From positions 42,801 through 106,800 of the forward strand of contig NZ_JNLX01000067.1 in NCBI RefSeq assembly GCF_000715495.1: DNA of 64,000 nucleotides, read 5' to 3'. Under the pieces are notes generated by a model. That model saw nothing but the letters and a program-made list of their open reading frames with translations. It did no database searches and had not been told where the DNA came from. Source of the stretch: Hymenobacter sp. IS2118 (GTDB lineage Bacteria > Bacteroidota > Bacteroidia > Cytophagales > Hymenobacteraceae). Of the stretch, positions 1 through 8,819 are shown piece by piece (the first letter of the stretch is position 1; every line of letters begins with the position of its first letter). A program made the position numbers and the translations under genes.

Positions 1-345
1 GAAGCTGCGGCTGGCATCAGTTTTCACCATTTCGTCGGCCAGGAAGCCCTCGGCGTGGGTGGCATAGTACTCGCAGCAGGCGGCGCATTTCAGTACCTCG
101 GCGCGGCCGTCGGTCACGGGCTTGCCCATTTCCAGCGCCATGAGGCGGGCCAGCTCGTCCTGGCGCTCGCGCAACAGGCCAGCCGCTTTCTGCATGATGC
201 CGGCCCGGTGCGCAAACGTGGTAGCCGGCCACGTGGCGGCTTCGCGGTGCGCCTGGCCCAGAATACGCTCGGTTTTGGCCCAGCTGAAGTCTTTGAAGCG
301 ACGAAGCACGCGGCCGGTGTGGGGGTTGTATGATTCGATGGGCAT
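1..345 (-). CDS. NAD(P)-dependent aldehyde dehydrogenase, N-terminal part (cut by window edge)
   Basis: The first 115 residues of an aldehyde dehydrogenase run off the left edge, so the catalytic Cys and Glu are not visible. The start MPIESYNPHTG, the stretch ATWPATTFAHRAGIMQKAA and the segment RQDELARLMALEMGKP are typical of the N-terminal NAD-binding half of the succinate-semialdehyde dehydrogenase (GabD-like) subgroup. The ATG at 345 is chosen because the family similarity begins there. Substrate is inferred from the subgroup only. No partner gene is visible; the next gene is divergent, 240 bases away. Confidence 0.85.
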   Translation of the reverse strand, partial: MPIESYNPHTGRVLRRFKDFSWAKTERILGQAHREAATWPATTFAHRAGIMQKAAGLLRERQDELARLMALEMGKPVTDGRAEVLKCAACCEYYATHAEGFLADEMVKTDASRSF

Positions 346-585
346 AGCAGGGATGAAGGGAAAATGGGGCTGGGGAAGTTGGGTTTTGGGAGGACAGTGA
401 ATCGCGGGACTTTGTCAAGGATTAACGCGGCGCGATTACCTCCGCTGCGCCAAGCTTCAACTTGTGGCAAGGTAGTGTGGTTACGCAATGCCTTGCAGCA
501 TGGTGGCAATTAGGTGCCACCGCGTATTTTCGTGCGCTTGCAATGGCTCCGCTTTCGGTTCCATCCTCCACTTTCTGTCACTCCC

Positions 586-1146
586 GTGCCCGATACCTCC
601 CTTATTTCCCTACCACCCGCCGCCGAGGCGGAACTCGTCCGGCGGCTCCAGGCCCGCGACGAGGCGGCGATGACACTGTTCTACGACCGGTACTCGGCGG
701 CGCTTTACGGCGTCATCTTTCGCATTGTGAAGGCCGAAGACGAAGCCGAGGACGTGCTGCAGGAGGCCCTCGTGAAAATCTGGCACGCCTTTGCCAGCTA
801 CGACCCCGGCAAGGGCCGCCTCTTTACCTGGGTGCTTAATATTTGCCGAAATCTCAGCATCGATAAAATCCGTTCGCGACAGCACCGCGTAGGTTCTCGA
901 ACTCAGGGACTGGACGAAAGTCTGACGGCGCAGCGCCAAGCCGCGCCCACGACCTTCCGCCCGGAGCACATTGGTTTGCAAGAGATTACCCAAAAGCTGA
1001 TTCCTGAGCAACGCCTGATTATCGACTTGCTCTATTTCGAGGGCTTCACCCAAAGTGAGGTGGCCGAGGAGCTCAACATTCCGCTGGGAACGGTGAAAAC
1101 CCGGGCCCGCACCGCCATCAAAGTCCTGAGCAAACTCATTCGCTAA
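586..1146 (+). CDS. ECF-type RNA polymerase sigma factor
   Basis: An extracytoplasmic-function sigma-70 factor of 186 aa. The sequence shows a sigma region 2 (about residues 20-85, including EDEAEDVLQEALVKIW and FTWVLNICRNLSIDKIR) and a region 4 helix-turn-helix near the C-terminus (FTQSEVAEELNIPLGTVKTR). It lies 7 bases before an RskA-like anti-sigma gene, so the two form a regulatory pair that presumably answers an envelope or oxidative signal. I take the GTG at 586 because the family domain begins soon after it; an in-frame ATG at 514 would add 24 atypical residues. Confidence 0.9.
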   Translation: MPDTSLISLPPAAEAELVRRLQARDEAAMTLFYDRYSAALYGVIFRIVKAEDEAEDVLQEALVKIWHAFASYDPGKGRLFTWVLNICRNLSIDKIRSRQHRVGSRTQGLDESLTAQRQAAPTTFRPEHIGLQEITQKLIPEQRLIIDLLYFEGFTQSEVAEELNIPLGTVKTRARTAIKVLSKLIR

Positions 1147-1153
1147 ATCAACC

Positions 1154-2056
1154 GTGGAAAATATCCAAGACTATATAGAATCGGGCATCCTGGAGCAATA
1201 CGCTCTCGGGGAGCTGACGCCCGCTCAGCAGTCGGAGGTTGCCGGGCTCGCTGCCCGCCACCCCGAAATTCAAGACGAATTGACACAGGTTCAACAAGCC
1301 CTCGGTTTCTACGCCGAAGCCCACGCCATCACGCCACCCGCCGGGATGCGCGAGCGGGTGTTGGCCAATGTGATGGCTCAAATTGCCACCCCCGCCAGCG
1401 CCCTGCGCGCCGATGTAGACGCCGTGGCGCAGGCTCCGGCCGCTACCCGCACGCCTCTTGCTTCGGCCGCCCCTGCTGCCGAGGCCGTGGTACGCCCGCT
1501 CTCGTCGGCCCCCGTGGCCGAGCCCGCTGGGCGCTCTGTTTGGGCGATGGCCGCCTCCGTGGCCCTCATTATGAGCCTGGCGGCCAATGCCCTGTTTTAT
1601 TCCCGCTGGCAAGATGCCAACAGCGACCTGGTGGCTTTGCAAGGCGACCAGGCCCGTTTTGCTACCACCACCCAGGTGATGGACCGCCAGCTCGGCAACC
1701 TGCGCCAGGAAAACCAGGTGCTGCGTAACGACGAGTTCCGGTCCGTGGCCCTTGCGGGCACCAAAACCGCCCCCTCGGCCAAAGCCCGTGTGCTCTACAA
1801 CGCTTCCACCAAAAAGGTGTACCTGGATGTGAAAAGCCTGCCTGCGCTGCCCGCCGGCCAGCAATACCAGCTCTGGGCCCTCGACAACGGCAAGCCCGTG
1901 GATGCCGGCGTGCTCACCGTGGCCACCGCTACCGGCGCGGGCCTGCAAGCCATGAAGGACATTGCCAGCGCTCAGGCTTTCGCCATGACGGTAGAACCAA
2001 TGGGCGGCAGCATCAGCCCAACCCTGAGCACGATGACCGTAATCGGAAACATCTAG
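1154..2056 (+). CDS. Anti-sigma factor, RskA-like
   Basis: A 300-aa membrane anti-sigma factor paired with the ECF sigma gene just upstream. It has a cytoplasmic N-terminal part (MENIQDYIESGILEQYALGEL, a zinc-less anti-sigma domain), a single membrane segment at about residues 128-150 (WAMAASVALIMSLAANALF), a coiled stretch, and an RskA C-terminal domain (QQYQLWALDNGKPVDAGVL and FAMTVEPMGG). In this family the protein holds its sigma factor at the membrane until a signal triggers proteolysis. The start is GTG at 1154. The signal is unknown. Confidence 0.88.
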   Translation: MENIQDYIESGILEQYALGELTPAQQSEVAGLAARHPEIQDELTQVQQALGFYAEAHAITPPAGMRERVLANVMAQIATPASALRADVDAVAQAPAATRTPLASAAPAAEAVVRPLSSAPVAEPAGRSVWAMAASVALIMSLAANALFYSRWQDANSDLVALQGDQARFATTTQVMDRQLGNLRQENQVLRNDEFRSVALAGTKTAPSAKARVLYNASTKKVYLDVKSLPALPAGQQYQLWALDNGKPVDAGVLTVATATGAGLQAMKDIASAQAFAMTVEPMGGSISPTLSTMTVIGNI

Positions 2057-2152
2057 CTGGCGCGTAATCGGAATGGCGCGTTGGCGTCGTGCGCCAATCA
2101 TCAGCACGTTGCAATTGATTACCGCTTGCTAGCTGAACCGGCTGGCGGGCGG

Positions 2153-2160
2153 TAATTTTG
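2153..2160 (+). promoter_or_regulatory. Candidate -7 promoter box TAATTTTG
   Basis: TAATTTTG matches the Bacteroidota -7 consensus TAnnTTTG, in the 232-base gap before the rhodanese lipoprotein gene. A TTG at 2126-2128 is 24 bases upstream, slightly beyond usual -33 spacing, so this is only a candidate. Confidence 0.3.
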
Positions 2161-2288
2161 CTTTGTTGGCAGGTGGTTAGCTGGCTGACCTTGCTAGGTT
2201 TGGACTCAACCGCTGCGCACGGCACTTTTAACAGGCACTGCTTGGTTGATTAATTTATTTGCAAAAGCAGTACTTTTTACCTTCCCCT

Positions 2289-2810
2289 ATGGCTTTAAAA
2301 CGTGCTGCTTTCGTCTGTCTTAGTTTGGTTGCTTTAACGGCCTGCGGCCAGACCGAGCCCGGCAAAACCAGTGCGGCCTACGCCCGCATGCTGCAAGCCC
2401 TGTACCGCAACACTGTGCCCACCGTGGGGCCCGCGGCGCTGGCCAAGGAACTGAGTGAGCCGGTGAAACCGCAGCTGTTGGACGTGCGCAGCCCCGCCGA
2501 ATTCCGGGTCAGCCATTTGCGAGGGGCCCGGTTCGTGAACTACGACTCGCTGGCCAACGAGCAATTTGCGGGCCTCGACCGCAGCCGGCCGGTGGTGGTG
2601 TACTGCTCGGTGGGCTACCGCAGCGAGCGGCTGGGGGAGCGGTTGCAGGCCCTTGGCTTCCGCAATGTCCGCAATTTATACGGCGGACTGTTCGAATGGG
2701 TCAATCAAAACCATCCTGTTTACAACGCCCAAGGTGCCACGCTTGACGTGCACCCGTACTCGGCCCTCTGGAGCCCGTGGCTGAAAAACGGCCGAAAAGT
2801 GTATGAATAA
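2289..2810 (+). CDS. Rhodanese-domain lipoprotein
   Basis: A 173-aa lipoprotein with a single rhodanese domain. The N-terminus has a lipobox LTAC with Cys19, predicting anchoring in a membrane outside the cytoplasm. The domain has the usual LLDVRSPAEF and the active loop CSVGYRS with the sulfur-accepting Cys at about residue 106. Family members carry persulfide sulfur or act in redox chemistry; the substrate here is unknown. Its 3' end overlaps the next gene by 8 bases, which suggests translational coupling. The ATG at 2289 is preferred over 2259 because it puts the signal peptide at the start. Confidence 0.85.
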   Translation: MALKRAAFVCLSLVALTACGQTEPGKTSAAYARMLQALYRNTVPTVGPAALAKELSEPVKPQLLDVRSPAEFRVSHLRGARFVNYDSLANEQFAGLDRSRPVVVYCSVGYRSERLGERLQALGFRNVRNLYGGLFEWVNQNHPVYNAQGATLDVHPYSALWSPWLKNGRKVYE

Positions 2811-3435
2811 CTCCCTGACTGCCGATGAAAAGGCGCACCTGCTGATTTTTGCCCGCGTGCCCGCGCTGGGATTGGTAAAAACCCGGTTGGCCGCCGGAGT
2901 GGGCGAGGCCGCCGCGCTGGCCATTTACCAGGAGCTGCTGGGCATTACACGCACGGCCGTACTGGAATCGGGCGTGGCCACCACCGTTTGGCTGGCCGGT
3001 ACTGCCGGCTCCGAGCCCACCGAAACGGAAGCCCGGGAGTGGGCCGGCATTCCGGTGCGGTGCCAGGCCGCTGGCGACCTGGGCCAGCGCATGACGGCCG
3101 CTTTTGCCGCCGCTTTTGCCGCCGGGGCCGGGCGCGTGGCCATCATCGGTACCGATTGTCCGGGCCTGCGCGAGTCGCACCTGACCCAGGCATTTGCCTT
3201 GCTAGATGCGCATGAAGTGGTGCTTGGCCCGGCCACCGATGGCGGCTACTACCTGCTGGGTATGCGCCAGCCGCAGCCCGAGCTGTTTCTGAACAAGCAG
3301 TGGAGCACCGCGTCGGTGCTGGCCGATACCGTAGCCGACGCCGGGCGGCTGGGCTGCCAGGTGGCCCTGCTGCCCGCGCTGCACGACGTGGATACCGCCG
3401 CCGATTTGGCCACCTGGCGCGCCGCGCAAGCCTGA
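2803..3435 (+). CDS. TIGR04282/DUF2064 family transferase
   Basis: A 210-aa protein with a nucleotidyl/glycosyl-transferase A fold. Visible motifs are LLIFARVPALGLVKTRLA (nucleotide-binding start resembling CofC/MobA), IIGTDCPGL, and GPATDGGYYLLG. This is the TIGR04282 family, variously named rSAM/selenodomain-associated transferase 1 or arsenosugar-biosynthesis glycosyltransferase; its real substrate in most genomes is not known. It overlaps the upstream rhodanese gene by 8 bases, so the two are probably made together. No arsenic or selenium genes are nearby. Confidence 0.82.
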   Translation: MNNSLTADEKAHLLIFARVPALGLVKTRLAAGVGEAAALAIYQELLGITRTAVLESGVATTVWLAGTAGSEPTETEAREWAGIPVRCQAAGDLGQRMTAAFAAAFAAGAGRVAIIGTDCPGLRESHLTQAFALLDAHEVVLGPATDGGYYLLGMRQPQPELFLNKQWSTASVLADTVADAGRLGCQVALLPALHDVDTAADLATWRAAQA

Positions 3436-3505
3436 TTATAAGTGGTATTGCTGGGAAGCAGCCAGTCACAAGCTTGCGGCTTGCACATTAAGGCCGGCTG
3501 ATTAA

Positions 3506-4888
3506 CTATTTGGTAGGCAGTGCTTCGCCTGTCGGTTTGGGTTGCCGGTCCTTAGCAGCAACGTATAATTCTATCCCTAATAAGCTTAGCGTAACGGCGT
3601 ATTCCAGCGCGACCAGCCAGAGGTTTTCGGTGTAGGTGCTGGAGCGGTAGGCGGCATAGGAGAGCACTGCCATACCACCCCAAACCAGCGGGTAGCGGAA
3701 CCGCGAAAAAACGCTCAGACCCACCAAAAGCGTGAGGTACCACGGATGCACGGTGGTGGCCAGCAGGAAGTATCCCGTGAGCACGAGCAGCAGCGTCTGC
3801 GGCAGCGAGGCCAGCCGCGGGAGCCGCTCCCGCCATGCCAGCCCCAGCCCAACCAGCCCACTGCCCAGCGCCAGCGCCGGGCCAATAATGGCGATTTCGT
3901 TGTAGGAAGTGAGCCGGATTCCGAGGAAGCGCACCAGGTAGTACACGCTGGCGTTGAACTCGAAGCTACGAAAATACAGGTTGAGGCTGCGGCTGAAGTT
4001 GGCGACTAAATCCGCGGAAAGAAACGGGACGAAGAGCAGGACAACGGCCCCAATACTCAGCCCGGCGTACCCCACGAAGCGCCGCCCGCCCAGGCGCCGC
4101 ACCAACAGCGGCAGCGCCAGCAGCGGTAGTAGCTTAGTGGCCACGCCCAGCGCCAGCGCCAGCGCCGACATCCGCCAGCGGCCGCGACTGAGCAGCCAGA
4201 ATGCCAAAAGCACGAAGCTGAAAACCAGCCCCTCAAAGTGAAGATTCCCGGTCAGCTCCACAATTACCAATGGGTGCAGCAGATAGCCCAGGGCGCGTTC
4301 CGGTGCGAACCCCAGAGCCGGCAGCAAGGCCAGCAGCAGCCACGCCGCGGCAATTTCCGCTGCCAGAATAACACCGCGCAGGCCCAGGGCAAACCCCCGG
4401 TCCGAAGTTGGAAACGCCCATGCCGCCGCGCCAAAAACATACTGGCACACGGGCGGGTACACCGAATAGTATTGTGGCGAGTTGAGCTGGCGGTAGAGTT
4501 GCTGCAGCTCCGGCAGCAGCCGGGCGCGGGCGGCCTCGTCCGGGATTGCCGTGCGGGCCCCGTCGGCAATAATTTCGGCGGGACGAAACAGGAAAGGATT
4601 GACGCCGTGGGCCACCAAAAGCCCGTCCCAGTGAAACCGGTAGGCATCGTCGGACAGGGCGGGCACGGCGGGCAGCCAGAGCAGCCGGAAGCCTAGCGCC
4701 GCCGCCACGCCCCAGCGCCACGGTAGCCGGCTGCGCAGCAGCCAGGCATACGCCAGCAGGGCCACCGCAAACAGCCCGACCAATTGCCCGAAATCCGTCC
4801 GGGGCGTGGCATAAGCCAGGCCCCAATATGCCCCGCCCGAAACCGCCACGGCGGCTAATTGTGATACTGAAGGGAGCTTACTGGCCAC
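3506..4888 (-). CDS. GT-C type polytopic mannosyltransferase-like protein
   Basis: A 460-aa membrane protein with about a dozen hydrophobic segments. The loop SDDAYRFHWDGLLVAHGVNPF near residue 80 matches the acidic first loop of GT-C glycosyltransferases that use polyprenyl-phosphate sugars. It is the last gene of a minus-strand run after a cellulose-synthase-like GT2 (24 bases upstream) and a DPM1-like GT2, which would fit a pathway where a lipid-linked sugar is made in the cytoplasm and transferred on the outer face. The acceptor cannot be told from the sequence. Confidence 0.75.
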   Translation of the reverse strand: MASKLPSVSQLAAVAVSGGAYWGLAYATPRTDFGQLVGLFAVALLAYAWLLRSRLPWRWGVAAALGFRLLWLPAVPALSDDAYRFHWDGLLVAHGVNPFLFRPAEIIADGARTAIPDEAARARLLPELQQLYRQLNSPQYYSVYPPVCQYVFGAAAWAFPTSDRGFALGLRGVILAAEIAAAWLLLALLPALGFAPERALGYLLHPLVIVELTGNLHFEGLVFSFVLLAFWLLSRGRWRMSALALALGVATKLLPLLALPLLVRRLGGRRFVGYAGLSIGAVVLLFVPFLSADLVANFSRSLNLYFRSFEFNASVYYLVRFLGIRLTSYNEIAIIGPALALGSGLVGLGLAWRERLPRLASLPQTLLLVLTGYFLLATTVHPWYLTLLVGLSVFSRFRYPLVWGGMAVLSYAAYRSSTYTENLWLVALEYAVTLSLLGIELYVAAKDRQPKPTGEALPTK

Positions 4889-4912
4889 GAGGATGAATTG
4901 CTGAGGCTCGTA

Positions 4913-6367
4913 CTACCGGGCGTGGCGCACCGAATAATAGCACACCGCCGCGAAGCCCAGCGTGAGCAGGGTATGGAAAGGCAGCAGGCCGGCATCGCCG
5001 AAGTAGAGGCCGGCCCCGAGCCCAAAGGCGAAATACCCGGCCAGCAACCCTTCCAGCAGTACCAGCGCGCCCACGCCCCCGGTGCGATAGCGCCGCTTGG
5101 CGCGGCCCCCGCTACCGGCCTTGGGCGTGCGCACGAAAGGCGTGCGCTGGCCCATCCAGCCCAGCACGACGGCGCGCGCGTTGTGCAGCGCCAGGCCCAT
5201 GGAAACCGAGAGAAACAGCAGAAAAAAGCCCGGATATAACGACGCTTTTCCAGTAGGCCGCGCCAGCCGCCACGCCGTGTAGTAATAATAGATGAGCGGC
5301 ACAAAGCCCAGCAGAAACACCGAAGCCAGCTGAAAAACGAATTTAAACTCGTGGTAATCCCTGCGTACAAACACCAGTGGCACGCTCAGCAAGGCCATCA
5401 GCAGTATCACCACGTACACGCTGCTGTTGAGCAAATGGAAGGAGCCGTGCAGCTTGGTGGCCAGTGGCTGCGCCGAGCGCCACAGCGGGCCCAGGTGCTT
5501 GCGGGCGGTTTCGGCCGCGCCCTTGGTCCAGCGAAACTGCTGCGATTTGAGCGCGTCCATCACGGCGGGCAGCTCGGCGGGGGCCACAATCTCGGGGCGG
5601 TACACAAAGCGCCAGCCGCGCAGCTGGGCGCGGTAGCTCAGGTCGAGGTCTTCGGTGAGGGTATCGATGTGCCAGCCGCCGGCATCGTCGATGCAGGTGC
5701 GGCGCCACACGCCGCCGGTGCCGTTGAAATTGATGAAATAGCCGGCAAACGTGCGCCCCACTTGCTCGATGAGAAAGTGCGCATCCAGCCCAAACGCCTG
5801 CAGGCGCGTGAGCAGCGACTCGTCCTGGTTGAGGTGGCCCCAGCGCGTCTGGACCACGCCCACGGCCGCATCCTGCAAGAAGTAGGGCACGGTGCGGCGC
5901 AAAAAGCCCGGTTCCGGCACGAAGTCAGCGTCGAAAATGGCGATGAATTCTCCATCGGTTTCGGTCAGGCCGTGGCGTAGGGCACCCGCTTTGTAGCCCT
6001 CCCGGTCGGGCCGCCGCACGTGGCTGATGCGCAGGCCGCCGGCGGTGTGGTGTGCCACGCGGGCCGCGGCCAGGCTCACGGTAGCATCGTTAGAATCGTC
6101 GAGTACCTGGATATGCAGTAAATCAGCCGGGTAGTCGAGGGCCGCCGTGGCGTCGATAATGCGCTCCACCACGTTCTGTTCGTTGTAGAGCGGCAGCTGC
6201 ACCGTCACGCGGGGCCATTCGGCGGGGGCCGGCGGGGGCAGAGCCGGCGGCGCGGCGTAGGCCCGCAGCGCCAACCGCGTAAGGTGCCACTGGCCCATAC
6301 TAAAGCCAACAATAAACAGCAGGCACATCCCGTACACCACCACGAGCAAAAGGGGCAGCAGCGGCAT
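4913..6367 (-). CDS. Cellulose-synthase-like family 2 glycosyltransferase, membrane-bound
   Basis: A processive-type GT2 of 484 aa. It starts with a membrane helix (LLPLLLVVVYGMCLLFIVG), followed by the cytoplasmic catalytic domain with VLDDSNDAT, the DxD-type FDADFVPE at about residue 142, TEDLDLSYR at about 237 and the QxxRW motif QQFRW at 276-280. Four further membrane helices follow. The motifs are complete, so it should be active; cellulose, mannan-like or glucosyl product cannot be chosen. A GT-C gene follows 24 bases downstream and a DPM1-like gene lies 248 bases upstream on the same strand. Confidence 0.87.
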   Translation of the reverse strand: MPLLPLLLVVVYGMCLLFIVGFSMGQWHLTRLALRAYAAPPALPPPAPAEWPRVTVQLPLYNEQNVVERIIDATAALDYPADLLHIQVLDDSNDATVSLAAARVAHHTAGGLRISHVRRPDREGYKAGALRHGLTETDGEFIAIFDADFVPEPGFLRRTVPYFLQDAAVGVVQTRWGHLNQDESLLTRLQAFGLDAHFLIEQVGRTFAGYFINFNGTGGVWRRTCIDDAGGWHIDTLTEDLDLSYRAQLRGWRFVYRPEIVAPAELPAVMDALKSQQFRWTKGAAETARKHLGPLWRSAQPLATKLHGSFHLLNSSVYVVILLMALLSVPLVFVRRDYHEFKFVFQLASVFLLGFVPLIYYYYTAWRLARPTGKASLYPGFFLLFLSVSMGLALHNARAVVLGWMGQRTPFVRTPKAGSGGRAKRRYRTGGVGALVLLEGLLAGYFAFGLGAGLYFGDAGLLPFHTLLTLGFAAVCYYSVRHAR

Positions 6368-6497
6368 CAGGAGGGAAAACGAAAAGTCAAGAACACAGAA
6401 AAACGTGGCTGAAAAAACCGAGTAAATAGTCAGAGATAACAGACTTGCTCCTGAATACGAAAAAATATAAAACCGACGGTCAGGCTTATCTGGCGTC

Positions 6498-6521
6498 TGC
6501 TTCGACTACGCTCAGAATGAC
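6498..6521. repeat. Degenerate single arm of the CTCAGC/GCTGAG palindromic repeat
   Basis: The stretch around CTTCGACTACGCTCAGAATG resembles one arm of the perfect inverted repeat at 56544-56631 (CTTCGACAAGCTCAGCATG), with a few changes. It sits in the 248-base gap between two glycosyltransferase genes and has no partner arm here. Confidence 0.5.
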
Positions 6522-6615
6522 TCATCTGTATTTAAGAATAAGCCTTGAGTTTAGTCGGCAGACGCGCCAAACAATTATTCATTACAAATCAATTGCTAAT
6601 TGACCCCAAGCGCAC

Positions 6616-7314
6616 TTACCAGTACCGGAAAATGGTCCACAAAATCTTATAGCCCGCGCCGATGGTGCCGCGCACCGTGCCCGATACCTTGCTGGTGCCA
6701 ATACGCTTGCGGTAGCGCACGGGCACTTCCACGGTGCGCAGGCCCTGGCGGGCGGCTTTCACCTGCATTTCTACCGTCCAGCCGTAGGTTTTGTCTTCCA
6801 TGTGCAGGCCGAGCAGGGCAGGGGCGAGAATGGCCCGAAAGGGACCTAAATCGGTGAAGGTGCCGCCGTAGCGCAGGCGCAGCAGGCGCGAAGCCAGCCA
6901 GTTGCCGAAGCGCTGCTGCGGCAGCAACGCCCCGCGCTCGCGCACGCCCAGCGCCCGCGAGCCAATCACCATATCGGCGGTGCCGGCCAGCAGGGGCGCC
7001 AGCAGTTCGGGCATTTGTTCGGGGTAATCGGAGTGGTCGCCGTCGAGAAATACGACGATGTCAGGCCACTCGGATTGGGGCTTGCCGAAGACGTAGGCCA
7101 TGCCCGCCAGGCAGGCGTAGCCGTAGCCGGGGCGGGCTTCGTGCCGCACGGTGGCACCGGCCGCCGCCGCCGCGCGGCTGGTGTCGTCGGTCGAATTATT
7201 ATCAACCACCACCACTTCCTGCACCAGGCCAGCCGGAATTTCGGCCAGCACCAGCCCAATGGCATTGGCTTCGTTGTGAGCGGGAATGATGACGCTGATG
7301 CGGGGCTGGGGCAT
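6616..7314 (-). CDS. DPM1-like family 2 glycosyltransferase
   Basis: A 232-aa cytoplasmic GT2 that resembles dolichol/polyprenyl-phosphate mannosyl- or glucosyltransferases without a membrane tail. Motifs seen: ISVIIPAHNEANAIG at the start, VVVDNNSTDDT, the DxD box FLDGDHSDYP at about residue 100, and GWTVEMQVKAARQGL. The ATG at 7314 is chosen since MPQPRISVIIPAHNE begins the domain; the longer frame from 7440 would enter the divergent promoter of the peroxiredoxin gene. It heads the minus-strand glycosyltransferase run and may make the lipid-linked donor used by the GT-C protein. Confidence 0.86.
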   Translation of the reverse strand: MPQPRISVIIPAHNEANAIGLVLAEIPAGLVQEVVVVDNNSTDDTSRAAAAAGATVRHEARPGYGYACLAGMAYVFGKPQSEWPDIVVFLDGDHSDYPEQMPELLAPLLAGTADMVIGSRALGVRERGALLPQQRFGNWLASRLLRLRYGGTFTDLGPFRAILAPALLGLHMEDKTYGWTVEMQVKAARQGLRTVEVPVRYRKRIGTSKVSGTVRGTIGAGYKILWTIFRYW

Positions 7315-7451
7315 GAAAAAGGAACGTGCGACCGAACCGCCACAACGCAGAAAACCGGACAGGACACGCCAACCGCACCACAAAGATGCTGCCGCCGCCG
7401 TAAAGCAGCGCGGAACCGCATCTTTGCGGCTGTCATTCATTTCGCTAAATC

Positions 7452-7907
7452 ATGCTCAAGCTCGGCCAACCCGCCCCCGATTTCACCCTGAAAACCACCA
7501 CCGGCGAAAGCTTTCAGCTCTCCTCGCTGCGTGGCCGGCACGTGGTGCTGTATTTCTACCCCAAAGACGACACGCCCGGCTGCACGGCCCAGGCCTGCAG
7601 CTTTCGCGACCAGTATGAGGATTTTAAGGACCTCGGCGCGGAGGTCGTCGGCATCAGCTCCGACAGCGAGAAGTCACACCAGAAATTTACCGCCAAGCAC
7701 CGCCTGCCCTTCCAGCTGCTGGCCGATGAGAAAGGCGACGTGCGTAAGCTCTACGAAGTGCCCCGCGCCCTGCTGGGTCTGTTGCCGGGTCGCGTTACAT
7801 ATGTAATTGATAGCGAAGGCATCATCCGCTACATCTTCAACTCCCTGAGCGGCGCCACCGACCACGTGAGCAAAACCAAGGAGGTGCTGCAGGGCCTGGC
7901 CGCGTAG
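7452..7907 (+). CDS. bcp: Thiol peroxidase of the BCP/AhpC-TSA family
   Basis: A 151-aa cytoplasmic peroxiredoxin that reduces peroxides with thioredoxin-type donors. The motif YPKDDTPGCTAQAC contains the peroxidatic Cys44 and, five residues on, Cys49 as the expected resolving Cys of alpha-type BCP. Length and ending are normal for the family. It is a single gene, divergent from the glycosyltransferase run. CATCTTTG about 30 bases before the ATG may be its -7 box. Confidence 0.93.
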   Translation: MLKLGQPAPDFTLKTTTGESFQLSSLRGRHVVLYFYPKDDTPGCTAQACSFRDQYEDFKDLGAEVVGISSDSEKSHQKFTAKHRLPFQLLADEKGDVRKLYEVPRALLGLLPGRVTYVIDSEGIIRYIFNSLSGATDHVSKTKEVLQGLAA

Positions 7908-7984
7908 CAGCTTCTCCGGCAGGAACCGAAGCCTCTGCCGGGCGGGGCGGCCTGCTTTCGGTTTCAGGGACTAAATTCAACCCC

Positions 7985-8563
7985 ATGAAAAAATACGGAC
8001 TATTGGCGGCGCTGGTGCTCGGTTTGCCCGCCTGCGGCCTGCTGGGCAACGAGTGCGGCCGGGACAATCCGCCTACCTACTTCGACGTGCAGGGCCTTGA
8101 CGTGGCCGTGACCCGGCAGCCGGTGGACAAGCCCTGGGAAGTAGTGTCGCCCGGTGCCTCCGTAGCCAGCCGCGAGCTGCGGCTGTTTCTGCTGTTGCGG
8201 GAGCGGCACTATACCGTGGCACCAAGCCGGGGTTTTATGTCGGCGGCCTACGCTTGCGACCCCTTGCCGGCCGGCAGCCGCGGCTCGACCGAGCGGATGG
8301 ATAGTCTGAGCGTGACGAGCTTGAACGATTATGATGCGCAGCACCCAGCGGGCACGCCCCTCACCGATTTGCTGGCCGTGGGCGGGCTGAACTCGTTTCC
8401 GGTGCCCTCGCGGCAAAACCCGCTCGAACCGTTTCGGTATGCGGAACTCAGCCTCGTGCAGCCGCCCGCCGCTACGGGGCCGCAGCAGTTTCGGGTATAT
8501 TACCGCCAGACGAACGGCGAAATTTATACTGCCGAAACCGCCGCAGTTACCGTTGTGCGGTAG
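7985..8563 (+). CDS. Predicted lipoprotein of unknown function
   Basis: A 192-aa protein with a signal peptide and lipobox (LGLPAC, Cys at about residue 17), so probably membrane-anchored. The body has further Cys at NECGRD and YACDPL and ends in a beta-rich segment (QFRVYYRQTNGEIYTAETAAVTVV). It resembles small Bacteroidota lipoproteins of the DUF5034 kind in layout, but I cannot assign it firmly. It stands alone after the peroxiredoxin gene. Confidence 0.75.
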   Translation: MKKYGLLAALVLGLPACGLLGNECGRDNPPTYFDVQGLDVAVTRQPVDKPWEVVSPGASVASRELRLFLLLRERHYTVAPSRGFMSAAYACDPLPAGSRGSTERMDSLSVTSLNDYDAQHPAGTPLTDLLAVGGLNSFPVPSRQNPLEPFRYAELSLVQPPAATGPQQFRVYYRQTNGEIYTAETAAVTVVR

Positions 8564-8648
8564 ATAAGGGCTGGCAACTTTGGGAGGGGCGTGAAGGACA
8601 AAATAGTGGCCTTACTTCTGAAGTAGAATCTGATAAGTTACTATCTTC

Positions 8649-8812
8649 TGTTACGCATCTCGGGCGTAACCCTAACCCCCTCTCCCCAGGAGAGGGGGAA
8701 CTAGAATTAGTTTTAAAAAGCATGATTATTTGTATTCTAGACTAGAAACCAGTTCCCCCTCTCCTGGGGAGAGGGGGTTAGGGGGTGAGGTTTACGCCTG
8801 AGATGCGTAACA
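8649..8812. repeat. Large palindromic repeat element (CCCCTCTCC type)
   Basis: An inverted repeat with a perfect 31-base core (arms 8672-8702 and 8751-8781, containing AACCCCCTCTCCCC) and outer, less perfect arms that both carry GTTACGCATCTC or its complement (8651-8662 and 8799-8810). The spacer of 48 bases is AT-rich. No coding content. It fills the gap between a lipoprotein gene and a convergent minus-strand gene. A related half occurs at 33442-33479, so this is a dispersed family rather than a plain terminator. Confidence 0.8.
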
Positions 8813-8819
8813 ACAGTTT

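Noticed and set aside
1148..2107. Long minus-strand frame opposite the anti-sigma gene
   Set aside because: Composition rich in Gly/His/Arg without any domain; typical shadow in GC-rich DNA. The plus-strand RskA-like gene explains the region.
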